Positions 45,540 through 60,300 of a stretch of DNA of 64,000 nt are shown in pieces; positions within the stretch are counted from its first letter, which is position 1; the number at the start of each line of letters is the position of its first letter. Source of the stretch: Nymphaea colorata (Eukaryota > Streptophyta > Magnoliopsida > Nymphaeales > Nymphaeaceae); assembly GCF_008831285.2 (NCBI RefSeq), contig NC_045151.1, forward strand, positions 491,544 through 555,543. The letters run 5' to 3'. Made by a program: the position numbers and the translations under genes. The notes beneath the pieces are model-generated. The model was not told the DNA's origin and did no database searches. It saw only the letters and a program-made list of their open reading frames with translations.

Positions 45540-45860
45540 AGTTGTTTATCCCAAGCTCAACTCGTTTGTAAATGAGTCGAGCTCGAGTGTAAATATGTAC
45601 TTGAAATATTAAACGAATCGAGTTTGAGTTGTAAGAACTCAACTCCTTTAAACTTGGCTTGTCTCAACTATGTAAACCTGGTTCGTCATAGTTGAATTAG
45701 TTAAACTCATCAACAAGTTGACGAGTTAAACGAGTTAGAAAAATAAGACAGGTTAACACAAATGAGTTAAATGAGTGGAGCTCGATCTCGACATTGTATA
45801 GTCGAGTCGAGCTCGAGCCTGTTCTATAGAACTCGACTCGAGTTCGAGCTCTAGTTTTTT
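45540..45860. repeat. GAGCTCGAG/ACTCGACTCGAG-rich dispersed repeat
   Basis: Dense imperfect palindromic words (CTCAACTCGTTTG, GAGTCGAGCTCGAG, ACTCGACTCGAGTTCGAGCTC). The ends (AAGCTCAACT and AGTTGAGCTC) are roughly inverted. This is the same word family as 18662-18931 and a common plant interspersed repeat type. Confidence 0.55.
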
Positions 45861-47345
45861 GTGCCAAGTTGAGCTCAAGCTAGCCCCTATGACTGCATTA
45901 ATTCAAATCCTTATTCTCATGCCCATTGACCAATTGCAAGTTGGTTCAATCAAATTCTTAAATTCGAAGCTATCTATTCCTTATTACCTAGGCCAAAAGA
46001 ATGCCAACCTCCACAAAAATGATCAGTGTGTAGGGCCTGACCAGTCATGATAGCTACAGAGAGATACTAGAAGACCATGAGAGCTCAATCTCCTGTGTCA
46101 CATAAAATGCTTAACCTCGCTGTTGTTGTACCTCCATTGCATGCGATTTTGCCAAATGAAGACTTGCATGAGAAGAGACCTGTCTGATTCCACAGTGTTT
46201 CAGTTCAGATTGGTTATTACAGGCCTTTTTCGGTAGTTGTTCTTAGAAAGAGAGGAAAGATGAACAGATTAGAGTAGGATTAGTTATCGAGCGCTACACT
46301 TGTTTGTGGCCAAACTCCTTTGCTCATACATGTGATATTTTCTACTTTTAACAATGTTATCCACCGGTGTTTCGTCCTTTTTGGATGGGATCCTCGCTTT
46401 GTGCAGATGCTCGCAGTGGTTGCTTAACCAGAATAGATAGATCCAGTATGTCTCGACAATTACCTGTGAAATTTAGTTTTATTATACCGTTGATTTTATT
46501 CCCTTACAAGAATTCGATCTTCTTATTTTTACGTGAAATTTTTATGCTTTTGAATTTGAACACTTTGCAATCGCTCGTATAGTGAGATCCGGAAAACGAA
46601 TCACAAGACCAAACGAACAGCCATAGAAGCCATGGATGGTGGATAGACATGGAGGCCGGAAGGCAAAATAATTAATGATATACGGGAAATTATTTAACAA
46701 ATTTTCTCAATCATACAATTTATTGGTGGTAAAATGTCCACGAAAAACATGTTTTTAGAAAATAAGCTTTTGAAACATAATGTCTTAAATCAATCTTTTT
46801 GTCCAAAAGGTTATTTACATTCTGTTGGCGGCGAATACCTGATATCATCCAGTAGACCGAGATCCAAAGGTATGTTCCCACTTCATGGCAAGTCTAAAAT
46901 TGGTTTAACATTCCAATTTAGGTAAAGTTATTACGGAACGAAAAATAACATTTGAGAGCAAAATGGGAAGGCTGATAACATGGTATATATAAAATCTAAA
47001 ATTCACATCTTCAACAAATTTACATCCAAAATTACCAAAAGTAGAACAATGGAATCAATAAAGGACACAAAAATTGCTGGAACCATAAACTGTTTGTTTG
47101 TTTGTATAACTCACAACAATGCCCTAGCTTGTACACCCACCAACTGAAAAAAGAAGCATCGAAGGGCACTGTGCTCAATGTTTCATCAAAATGAAACGAC
47201 TGAAAAATTGGCACTACCATGTGGACAAATTGTTTCCATAGATGAATGATGAAATGAGACTGAGTCCACGATCATAAGGTCCGTTGCAACTCTTTTTTGG
47301 CATGGGCAATCACAGAAAAGCCGTCAGATGCTTAAGTTGCTTTCT

Positions 47346-50300
47346 TCATCTCACATTTTGCTTCATCTTTATCATTCGCTTGAGTGAAGAAAGCCAGAAA
47401 TTGCACTCATCCCAATCACTCGTCGTCAGAAGGACCTATAAGAAAAACAAAATGAAGCTGTCACTGGAAACTGGCATTCGAGCAACAATTATGCAGTGTA
47501 ACTGACCAGACCAACCAAAACTTGCGAGAAACAAGGACTAGTTTGAAGAGAGTCTGGCAGAAGATTCAAGCAAACACTATATAGTAAAAAAAGGCTAAAG
47601 TACATTGCCGATTGCTCATACAGCAACAATAATCGATGAATGTCAGCAAAAAACAAGGTTGAAGCTGGGTGTGCTCACAGGGAATAGTGGGACCTCCAGG
47701 GTTTTACCATCCAATGAGAGGGTAGTAGTGTCCTCTCCCCTAAAGATGCCGAAATAAAGGCTTCTGACAGTGACCAGACTCATCTCTAAAATTTGGTACT
47801 TTTCCTAACAGAAAAATCTTTGGAACAAGATTCTGAGAGGAATGAATCAAAATAAAGGCAATCCAAGTCTCTGAGATGCAAGAATCATATTCATTTTTCA
47901 TAACCAAAAGAAGATCAACTCTCGTGTGAAAAAGCCTCAGGGCTTCAGGCCCACTTTTCTTTGACTGAATGAAATCCGTAGCCGGATTCGGCATTAACCC
48001 GGTATCAGAAAAATTGGAATATGAATCAAAATCGGCCAGGTTGCCAACTTGGTGAATTGGTCCCTTCCACAATCAGCTGATTGTGAATCAGACAAAGTTA
48101 TTATTATTATTGTTAGTTATTACTACCATTATTATAAAACATAAAAAGATAAAAATACTTAAAAGATAATAATAAAGGACACACGTCACCCCTGTATAAG
48201 CCACTGAAGCTAAACGAATTGCCACCAATTTGTTTCAAATCAACTATATCCAGGACAATTTTCATAACATCGGCATGAATCTTAAAAAAATAATAACCAA
48301 AAGATGGGAATACTAGCAAAATTTTCTTTAACATGAATAATCACAAGATTCACAACGCAATCCTTTTGAAACGAAACAGGAACCTTACTGAAGAACATGT
48401 AAGTACCATCACGTTGGGTCACAATTTTATCAGGCCTCCCAGACTAACCTTAAGGCAATTGGTATATGCCTTGCATCTGGACATTCTTATGGACAAATAC
48501 CATGTAATGTATCTGCTAACAAGGTCAATCGCATTCCAGAACATCATGGTGCACAATTAGAGAATGGTTCTGGAGATGACATAAGCTACAGAATACTATA
48601 TACCTTTGTGGACCTCAAAGAATGAAATGAAGCAGAATGTGGCAATTAATCATTGTAAACTAGACCAGGTCATACAGCAATACATACCTGAATATGGAGA
48701 GCACCAGAGATATCCCCTTTGTCCAAAGCTTGACACAACTGAACAAGCTTGGAGGCAGCATTAGGTGAGATATCTGCAGAGTTCAGTTTAGCAAATAAAG
48801 CCCCAATTCTCTTAGAGTTATCATCAATCTCACGTTTTCTTGCTGCAACTGCATTTGGAGCCCCTAGTGCTTTGGATGTATCTTCATAGAGTTTAGTCAG
48901 TGCCCCAATGACTGGTCTCAGTTCAGCTGAAACAGGAAGACAAAAAAAGTTATGGTATAATACGGAGTATCTGATGCATTAAATATAATTTGTCAGCTTA
49001 TGATCATCACTCACACACAATATAGCTTTATGCAATGCTTAGAATAAATAAGTACGAGGTCTGTTTGCTCTATCAGCCATCTTATCAACTTGATTAATGG
49101 TACACAAGGTTACTCTACATCACATGGATACAGGGATAAGGTCCCAATACTTGTGTTACTATGCCAACACTGCGATGCAGGCATGGAGTCACATCCTGGC
49201 ATGTTTTGGATCGGGTTTGGGTCAGACTCAATCCAAAATGCTTAACCCTTTTTAAAAACTTAATACCCATTGAACTTTGCATGCTTCCACAGCCCTTCAC
49301 CAACCTCAACTAGTAATGGCCAGCAATGTAATGACGGTCATTGGCTGGCAGCAAGGAAAGTCGTGATTTTTTAATTTTTCTTAAGTTCTTTTTTGTCAAA
49401 GCTGAAAAGGCATCAATAACTGAAAACCTTCTCAGGGGAGGGACAGAGAGAGAGAGAGAGAGAACAAACAAAAAATCCTCCCATGCAAGGGTTTTGTGTG
49501 AGAAAAAACGAGAGAGAGAAGAGCCAACTGAAACCCTCCACCCTTACAGAGAGGAGGGAGGGCTTTCAGAGAGAGTAAAAAGGAGAGAGAACCAGGTGAT
49601 TGGGAGGGTGCTTCCATCAGGACAAAGAGAGAGGGAGACGGGCCTCCAACATCCCCTTTTAAAACATTGTCATTTTTATTGTTTTAACTTTTGTTAAAAT
49701 CTCTATTCAAGTCCTATAGAATTTATTCATATTAAGAACACAAGCTTAAGCATTTAAAACTTGCAAATCAATGCAACAAAAGTTACAAAACTATAAATTT
49801 CTCAAATATGTCTATACACACACAAATACTCTCCAATAACCCCATACCCGCATTTTGTAAAATTGCTGGGCACTGTGCCCGCACACATCGCCATACCCAG
49901 GACCCGAACACATACCACCAGTATCCATGTGACTTAGGTGTTACATGTAAAATTAATTTTCAAAGCCAAATAATAGCACTATCCACCTTTTCCAAAGCAC
50001 ATGCAACACCTTTTGGATCATCAACTAAGTTGATTGGATGTACCATGACCAATGCACATAGTTTTCATATTAACCTAGTATATATATATATATATATATA
50101 TATATTATGGGCATATGAGACTGGCTTTTCGACCCCCTTTTTCTCCCTTTCCACCCTTCTTTTTTCTCATTTTTCATTTTCACAACGACCCTTCCACACA
50201 AGGATTGGCCGATCCTGGGAAGGGAAAGAGCCCTACAAAACCAGTCCCAAAATGGGACTGGTTTTACTTGTTTCACACGCACATATATAAGAGGTGTGTG

Positions 50301-53139
50301 CGCATGTAATTTTGTTGAAGAAATACATATCAATTCAAATCTCAAGTGCAGTGTCACACAAATATCTAATTCATCAGACCAAGTGACAATAACATGTGAT
50401 GCAAGCGACAACAATCCCAAAAGACAACAGCGGGTGCATGTGGATGCAAAAAAAAAAGAAAAAAAAGACGATCATAAAATAAAACAGATTAAACTTAACA
50501 GCCACAATGTTTACTCTTGTGTCTGAAATGGTCTGTTGTACAAGAAGTCACATCATGATGACGAAGGACATGGTATCCTAAGCGTCCATGAAATGTAATG
50601 ATTTAAACAGTTGAGCTAGCATACAAAAACTTACCAGATACTTTTGAAGTATCAACTGTCTCCACCGTAGGTGGTGCACCTTGTCCTGATGGTGGGGGAA
50701 TACCAGATGATTGTGGCTCTGCTACTTGGGCTGGTGTTGATGGCTGGGCAGGTTGCTGAACAAATCCTGGGCTTGTTACTGGCATAAAGCCCTTAGGAGC
50801 TGATGCAATTTGACTCGGCATTTTATTTGGCAAGAAAGGAGTTGGTTGAGATGTGTTTGCTACATGAGAAATGGAAGTCGGCATTGCAGGTTGGAATAAG
50901 GGAGTAGTAGCATTTCCCTGAAGGAGTAAGGTGTCAGCAACAGGATTACCAGCAAGACAGTGCAGCAAAAATATTCTTGTTAGTAAAAGAAAGAACAATT
51001 ACTGAATGAAGATTTGGACATCAACAAAACAGAAATACCCACAGGATAAAGATGGGCAGCCAACGAAGATTGTTGATACTGCTCTACATTTTTCAGTGCA
51101 GGTGGGGGAGTAGGAGAAAATTGTCTGATCGGGGGTGCTGATGGCATAGCTGGGGTGAACTGCTACATCAAAACAATGAAAACATGGGAGTGAGCAAACA
51201 ACACCAGCAAGCATAAATAACCAAACAAACTTCTTTCTAGAGAACAAAAATGTAACAAACAACACCAGCAAGCATAAATAACCATAAACCAAAAGATGCA
51301 TTTCAAATATAGAATCAAATCAATGTGGTAAAATACAAAATAGATGTAGCACTCAACTGAAGATGTCAAATGACAAAAACATATGTAAGGTTTAGGGTTG
51401 TCAACAGTTCCAGTGTGGGTGTTGGAGCGGACATCCAACCCAAGCTCACTAAGCTGGGTTTTGTAAAAAGTTAAAACACGTTTAACTGAATCAGACTCAA
51501 TTTCACTTAATCAGGTTTGAAGATGGAATCAGATTTCAGTAGATATTTGATCAGATCCCCATCATCCACTCTAAAAAGACTAGACCACCATGAATTAAAC
51601 ATGCAAGCTGTAAGCCTGTAAGTAATGACATCTATCCAACAACCACAATAACCACTTTGAATTCTCAATGCTATAAACAGCCATAAAAACTTCACAAAAT
51701 ATGTCCAATTCTCATTCTAAAACAGATAATCAGTCGAATATCAGTTAGTGTCTTCTTCCAGTCAGGAAAAAGTTAGGATTCATTTTCATGCCTTCTATAT
51801 ATGAATACTTGATTGTAAGGGTATAATTAGTTCTGTTTGGTAATGCCCATAGATGACACATCAGATCCCTAGTGAGAATAGAAGGATGCATCTAAAGGAC
51901 TATAAATGATAATGCAATTCAACAGAGCAAAAGAAAGAAAAGAAAGGAAAAAGCAGACAAAATCAAGATCACTGTCAGAAGAAGACAAAGGACAAATGAA
52001 GCCTAAGAATACATTACAGAGACATACCTGTGGAACTTGCTGAACCGGTTGTGGGACAAACATCTGGGAAGGTGTTGCTGCTGTTTGGTATGGCTGGTTC
52101 ACATAATCTTGGAACTGCTGCCTAGGATCAACTGGCTGATAATTTGCTCCATATGAGGCAGCAAAAGGCTGCTGATAACCTTCTCCATAAGGACTGCCAG
52201 GTAAACCACGTGCTTGTTGTTGTGTGTGCTCCTACATGAGAAGAAATAAGGCCAACAAGGTCTGAAAATTAAAGATGTTGGGCAGGAGGCTTAAAGACAT
52301 TCCCCATACTAAAAAACGCCTGCATATAACTCGAACAAACTTTTGAAATACCAGCAGCAGAAATGCTACCTGATAGTACTGCTGAGAATTATCAATCCTG
52401 TTGAAGTCTGATTGCTCAGATCCATATGCCGATGTTTGTTGGGGATGCATGCTATCCAAATGTGAAGCCTTTAATCCCTCCTTTTCTAAAACATCAACAA
52501 GCATAATAGAAGACAGAATTTTCATTGAGTATGAAACATGGATCTTGTTGAAGACTATTACAAGATAACTAAACATTAAAAATTTAAAACCATAAAATTT
52601 TTTGTCCTCAAGAGATGCATGGAAGATAGACAGATTTAGAACCATAAGATTCATGTGCAATTAATCAGATTGTTATCTAGACAAATTCTTGCAATTAACT
52701 AAGCTGGGTCACCAGAAAATAACAATATAATCAAACAAAAAGCATTATAAGAAGACATCAGCATGATGAGCAGTAACTGCAGCTGACTAGACCAACCAGG
52801 AATGAGAACAAAGATTTTATTGCATAAAAGGAATTTGACAAGACAAAACTTTCCAGCTTTTATGGAAAATATATGATGAAGAAAATGCTCATCACACAGA
52901 CACAACAGTAACATAGTATGCACACACACATTTACTTATATTTACATATGGGCTATCAAAGTTGAGTTCCCATAATTACGGAAGTCAAACCTAACAACTT
53001 GAATCCAGACAACCAGGGAACTCCCTTTACCACTCTCCTCATGATAGAGAGATACAGAGAGTTTTCAAGGTGTAGCCAACACTGTGCTGTTAAAGATTGA
53101 CTGTCTGGCAACATCCGGTGCATGGCAGCATTGAACTCT

Positions 53140-53236
<97 letters not shown>

Positions 53237-54274
53237 CGAGAGAGAGAGAGAGAGAGAGAGGATCATGACAACAGAAAAATGCTGAGATTTATGAATCTCC
53301 AAAGAATTTTCCCTATCTAACACTATGGAAGTTTATTATGGTCCATTTGCTTAGGATAGTCAATTGAAGTTTCAACCATGTTTCTTGATGAAAAGTATGA
53401 TATTTTTTAGGATAGAAGATCCATGAAAATTAGGTAGTTCATAAATATCTACATATAGATCATAATCAAGCAATCTATGTAACAAAAATCAATCATGCAC
53501 AAGTGCACATGGCTTATTGCAAAAAGCAGATAGAATTACAGTAGATTGTAGTAGAGGTACATTGTTAGCTTAGTATTTAAAATATCTAGTAAACCGACAG
53601 GTCCAAGTAGTCTGTTGAGTCAATTGTCAACCGACTTTTGCTATCAGATCAGTGACTAATCAACTTGGACCCTTTATAAGTCTTTTTATGGTCTCAAACG
53701 ACTTGTATCCTACTTCCACTTCTGACAAGTTAGGTGGCTGGCATATTCCCATTGGGATAAAGTTGGGGGATCCACATTCCCAAAACTCCTAAAGTAGCTA
53801 AAAACTTTAAACAAGAAACAGAAGGATAAAAAAAGGAGAAAGAGGTCACTTTTCTAAAAATATGGAAACCTTAGAAGATTTTTTGCAAAGTAGAGCAAAA
53901 GCATCATAATATGCAATTAACCATGATAAGTAAGTGATGTGAATAAAGAAAAATACAAATTGAGTCAATACGAATAAGGCAATGTTACCAAGACTTCAAG
54001 AAAGTGTAGGAGTCAATGTCCAACATTGCCAGACACCAGCACTCTTCGATACTTCATTCATTCATTGGACACTTGTTGCCACATATATCACACCCTTAAG
54101 TGTCTTATATATTAATTATCCATCAAGTGCACCACAGTAAAATTTGTTTTCTTTGTTTTCATACTTGGAGATTTTGAAGAGTTAAGCCTAGTTAACTAAC
54201 ATCTTGAGATATTGTCAAGATTAGACACAAAGTAAAAAAAGCACTCTCTCTCTCTCTCTCTCTGAGTCTCTCCG

Positions 54275-54307
<33 letters not shown>

Positions 54308-57300
54308 TGCCCCCTCTCACTCTCTCCACTCATTTGTGTGTTGCTACAGTAGTTCTGTAGTTTCTAAATACAATCTAGTAGAAATTTTTCCTCTTTTCTC
54401 TTCTCCTTTTTCTTCTTTGTATATCCAACGATTCCAACCTGACACATGTAAACTATAGGGATTTATGGAATCAACTTTTGAATTGCTAGAACCTAATATG
54501 CATCAAGGTCTTTGTAATTCAGAAGTTAGTGCCTTAAAATGCATCAAATTTGTAGTTTGAAAAACATGTTCCTGGTCAAAAACCATGAGTTGACTTAATA
54601 GGTTTTGGATCACGCGGAACACATCCACACCAAATGAATTGGGTCAAACAACTTGGATGTGAAATACTAACCAGATAGCAAACTTCAAATGGCTCCAAAC
54701 TTCCAATATACATGTCTACATACAGGCATATGCACACAAAAAGTTTGAGAGGATGACAATGAACCCTACAGATGACACGCACATGCAAAGACACAGATAC
54801 ACAAAAAGCTGAATTATAATAAACATCATAGATTGCACCGAAACAAATAAATACATTAAATTTGCATAGGTTCTTGCAAAATGAACAACTGCCATTGTAT
54901 AGGCTGTACAACTGCAATGCACTAACTACAGTGAGCGAGCATAAATAAAAAAAATTTTTTAACAAAATTCCATTTCATGAACATTCAGATTTAAGAGGGT
55001 CTCAAGCCTAAGCACAACCTTGCACATTGACCAATGAAATAGTGAAGACCATAAAGACACCAGACTTACGACATCCATAAGAATTATCAAGATGATGATA
55101 ACAGGGAACATCTGACACCAACAAAATAAATCTGAATAGCATTTGCAATCACATGGAGGTGCACTTAATGTAAAATGGTGGATATAAGCCAGAAACCAGA
55201 TATGTTATCACCTTCTGCAGAGAAAGCAATACGATCTCGGAGAATTTCCAGCTCATGGGAGGAATTGCCAGTTCCCAACAGTTTTAGATACTCCATTGCT
55301 GTAGTTAGAAGTCCTTGACTAGCAAGAAGTTCAGCATAGTTCTCCAACAGCTTTGACAAGGAGGAACTGAATTGCTTATGTTCAGTTGCCAAAGCAAGGA
55401 CAATTGTCTTTTCCATCAGATCCTATACACAGTACATGAAATTAGTGACACATAGCCTGAACTACATTCTCATGACTTAAACTTTTAGCAATAAGGTATC
55501 ACCTGAAGACGATCGACATAGCTCCTTCCATCATGATCACATCTTATACTTCTTGACCAAATGTCCACTGTTTTATCAATATTTCCAGCACAAATATAGC
55601 ACAATGTAGCAGGTAATGTGTTTCCTGCTATCATTAGTCTCGAAGCAAGGTTGTCACACAGAGTAGTCCACTCATCTCCTTGTGCATACTGAACAAGATA
55701 AGTTTCAAAAGAATATAAAAATATAGTTTTTTTGGCTTCCAAGATGGTCTGCAAGATAAGCCTAAAACATGCAAATGGACCACAAAGCTCAACTAATGAA
55801 CATAAATAAACGCATAAGACTAGTCAATACAAGAGACGAAAATGTGGGTTAATAGTATGAAGCAACATATTGTCCATATTTTTACAGTTTTCCGTGCTTA
55901 AACAAGCATTAAAAAACATCTATATTCTAATTGTTTATGCCTTGTTTTCTAATGCAACATGGACATGGGGAGAAGGTCCCCGTACTTGCATCAGTACACC
56001 AAAACTTAGTTGCGGATACTGTAACACACAGCACTACATATTGGATCAGGTATTGGACAGACCCAATCCAAAACCTAAAACATTTTAGGTGTTCGGCCAA
56101 TGCGCATCTAGAGTGTTTGATGCCAAAATTCCCCTGACGCCTGCATTAAGTATTCCATCCAGTTGACCATCGAAGATGTGGAGAACAGAGATGGTAGGTG
56201 TCTGGCAATGGGCACTAATGGATGCCGGCAGAGAGGTAGGTTTTTTCTCTCTAGGTTTTACAAATTTGGTTTTTTATTCAACTTTTTTCCCATTCAATTT
56301 CAGTCAACTGGCAATGGGAGGTGATGGACATCTATTTCCGGTTCCTGCTTTTGTTTGGAACCTGAATTTACTGTTTCTTATTATCTCAGCTGTTTTTTTA
56401 CTGGCATTACCTGTTGTAGCCCAAAGGTCATGTCCTCCCTATTGTTTTTCTCCCCTTTATACTGTTGTTATTTCCTCTTAATGTGCTGCTTTTGAAACAG
56501 CAAGTTATTCATACATTCTGAATGTGCTACACTGCTGCTTTTGGTTTGAATGTGCTGCACTGTGATGAATATTCATGCAGAAAATATCCATGCTTTGTGA
56601 TTTTATGATTAATGTGGTTTGAGTATTAGCGTTCTTGTTTTTGTATGTTACTCATGCAGGTTGCTGTTATTGTTCTGAATTTTAGAAACATTTTGTGTGT
56701 AAGATTCATAAGTTGTATGTTTGTAAGTAAGTGCAGAAGTTGTATTTAAGTTCTAACTGCTTCCATTTGCCAGACAGAATAAAAAAATATCTAGTAGAAG
56801 GTCACAACACCTTAATATGCTAACAGACTAGATATTGTTTCAAAAAATTAAGTAAAAATTTCTAACTAGAGGATCATGTAATTTGATTTGATTATTCAAC
56901 CCCATGAGAATCGGAAAGACAAAATGGCATACCGTACAAAGAAGGGCAAGTGTTTCCCTCCAGGAACTCAGAGGCCTGGTGTTGACAAGGTTCACGAGAT
57001 CATTTCCCACTAAAGCAGATATAACCTGCACAGAAAGATACTCTGATGAAGTTACTGATCTGAAGATCCACCACTTCTCAAAGTAGAGAATCTAGTGATA
57101 CTAAGACACATGATGCATAAACATTAAACATGGTGAAACTGACAAGGAGATACCCCTGCAACCTCAAACCTAATGCTTACATGGTAGGGCCTATACTGCT
57201 TTGTAGATTTAATGGATACCACAGGGAGATGGCACCCATAAAAATCAGAAAGTAACTGCCAGCAAGCAGTCCACTCCAATAACCTATATGCCAACTCCTT

Positions 57301-60300
57301 CGGGTCTGAGTAAAAGAAGTATGTGAAAGATTTATAAAATACTGTCACTATGACATGTTCTGGAGTGATGGGAAAACGAAAGCTAAGGTATGCAAGTTAT
57401 GATAGTTGAGTATTTGTGCTCAGGAAAAGAGGTGATGAGAATGTCTGCATTATAAGACAGTCAATTACACTTTATTTTTCTCTCTCTTTTCGCATCATTG
57501 ACCTTTTTAATAACTACGAAAGAAAAATGTGCAACTATGTGCTCAGAACGGAAAAACAAAGGACTGCAATGCAAACATCATAAAGTTTTCTTCACTGAGA
57601 AGGTGTAAGATCAAAATTCAAGCTCCTAGTAAGATTAAATAATGCAGAAATCACTTCACCGCATGTGAAATTCACATAAACATCGTACTTGAAAATAAAG
57701 CAATAAACACATAAATTTTCATAAAAATACTGCAATATCCATCTCTGATCAAAGACAATCCACTTTAATTTGCTGCTGTGTTAAAAAAAAAGTTAACGAG
57801 ATAGATGAGACCTTTAGATAAGAGGAATGACTTCTTTTCAGGTATTGATCCCGAGTGCTCTCCCACATACCACCCCAATGAGCAATAACTAGGGCATCTG
57901 CCATTCTGTTTGCAGAGAGGCAATGAGAGATAGCACCCTTATAGTCACCAACGATTAAAGCATGCTGAATAACTTCATCAATGGATGATCCTGGGCTTCC
58001 ACCCAATCCTTCTGATTCCTGATGCACTTCTTCACCATTAGGAATAGCTGCATTTTCAACAACCACATCTTCCGAGAGAGAAGCTGGCGCTGCTTTTGGG
58101 CTTTCAAGATTGTTAAAGAAGTCTTCTCCATTGTCTGTTTCTTGTATCCCCAGGAAAGAAGCATCCGCCCCTAATTTATCAGTTATTTTTTCATCTAAAG
58201 AAAGAGAGTTCTCCATTTCCTGGCTAAGATCATCATTCACATTCATGTTTTCAGCAGCAGGAAAACCCAGATACGTGCGTAGCTCTGTCCTGGCTGCACC
58301 TTCAATGTCAAACATCACCTTAAGGAAGCCCCATGTTTCCCTCTCATCTTCTGACCTGCTCAGAGCAACATATGAACAAACATATGAACTTTGTCCACCT
58401 CAGACAAAGGACAACAACCAATTAAGATCTAAAGCAACATTTGCAGCTTAAGACATACTGGGTCTCTTGAGACTTAATCTGGCAAAGGTTCCTCACTGCA
58501 GCCTTATCCCCATTTCTAATCGCCGCTTCAAATTCAGTTGAGCGGTCCACTAAACTAGTTTCTGTCACCAAATTATGTACATAAACCTGCACAAGAATTG
58601 AACATATGAAGCAACAAGCAAAATTGCAAATGCAACATAAAATTAACAAGGGAGGCAGTTCAAGGTAGAGAAGCAACATTAATCACTTGGGCTATGATAG
58701 AACTCTTCTAATGCATAAATTACAAATTACTAATCACACTCAGATAGAGAACCTGTCATAGTGCCATAATGATCATGATAATGAGGAAAGCAAGCTGAAA
58801 AACAAATAACTCATTTCACCTCTGAATTTCCAGGAGCACCTGCTGGTCCAGAACTAGGACGGAATGAAGCAAGCTTTCCACCAAAGCCAAAACCAACCCC
58901 AACTGGACGTTTCAACCACTTGGGAGCTCTCAAATGAACTAAAAAACAGGAACATAAATTATCAGTTTAACTGCTCCCATAACTTAATTTTCTAAATAAT
59001 ATCTGGAAGGGGCACTGACACGCCGCTTTGAAGCTCTAAAATGAAGAAAGAAACAGGAACATATAGTTTTGCTGCTCTCGCAACTTAATTTCCTAAATAA
59101 TACCTGGAAAGGACAAGAAACTTATACACTACATGAAATATCAACAGAATCCTAAAATACAGAACCGATTCATCATTAAGATTAGACACAACAATTCTTA
59201 AACTAAAAAAATATCCAACCTAAGTAGCATGAGACATCATAGCTCATTTACATGGGAAACTCTGTGTCTACATGAAAAATGACCCACATGGGTACTGAAA
59301 GTGCCAGCATCACATAGACACGGCCCACCTGTCAGACATGGTCAACATTGTTTGTATATGGAACCGTTGCCATTTGACAAGACAGACACGGTCAACATTG
59401 GATTTATGTGTGCATGTTTGTGCACATTTTTGTGACCATGTGCAATGCTACCAAACTCAAACCCAAAAACACAAGTTTGGTAGCAAATGCAATCTTAAAC
59501 ATCCAGAATTCACTGGAGGAGTCCAAATTCATTAAAAAACAAAAAGAAGAGAGGAATGTTTTACGAACCTTATTGACCTCTGGAAGACTTTTCAGTTTAT
59601 AAGCTTTTCTTGTTTTATAAAACTTGTAAGCATTAGTCATTCAGCTTCATTAAATTTGGCATTTAGAACTTTCAATTATGTATATTATCATGTCATAAAA
59701 TGTTTAATGTGTTTGTAATTTTGTATCATGCAATTTTATTGTTTTATGGTTACAACTTACAACTATTATAGTTACACGTTTTCCATTGAGAAATATTTCA
59801 GTTTTGTTGCTAATTAAAACAATCAGTATTGCATTAATGCATTTCACTAGTTCCCTATGCGCCTAAGCCTACCTATGCTACATATAAAAGATACATACAT
59901 ACATACATACATATACATGAGTGTGTGTGAGAGAGAGATTTAATGTAGCTGTTCTGTATTTATTTAAATTATTCCAAATAATTTTAACAATCTGTGACTA
60001 TATGTAACTAGATATTAACTATATATAATAACATTCAGTATTGCATTTCATTTGTTTGTACAACATTTTTTACCACTTAAAGCACGTGTAAGCCCTAGGT
60101 GCTACTCATTGCCTAGGCTCCACCCTATGCTTTTAACAACGTAGGTAGGAAAAGGAGTAATATTACAATGCTAAACAGAAACTTCCGTCTGCATGAAATA
60201 AACAACCTAAATGTTAAAACTTAAAACTGAGTTTGTTGACATTAGGCTAATCATTTCTCAGCCCCAATACTACCCAAACACAAAAATAATTCGAGATGCA

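Larger units (their letters stand above)
43815..47345. other. Intergenic between NLR relic and SEC31
   Basis: AT-rich, repeat-laden DNA. It holds a 110-bp tandem duplication (44382 and 44492, both starting CATGGAGGTTA), a TA run (44611-44641), a CT tract (45031-45073), a TA run (about 45139-45159), an inverted pair (45074/45497) and a GAGCTCGAG-rich repeat (45540-45860). From about 45.9 to 47.0 kb nothing is recognised. The last few hundred bases before 47346 are probably SEC31 3' UTR. Confidence 0.5.
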
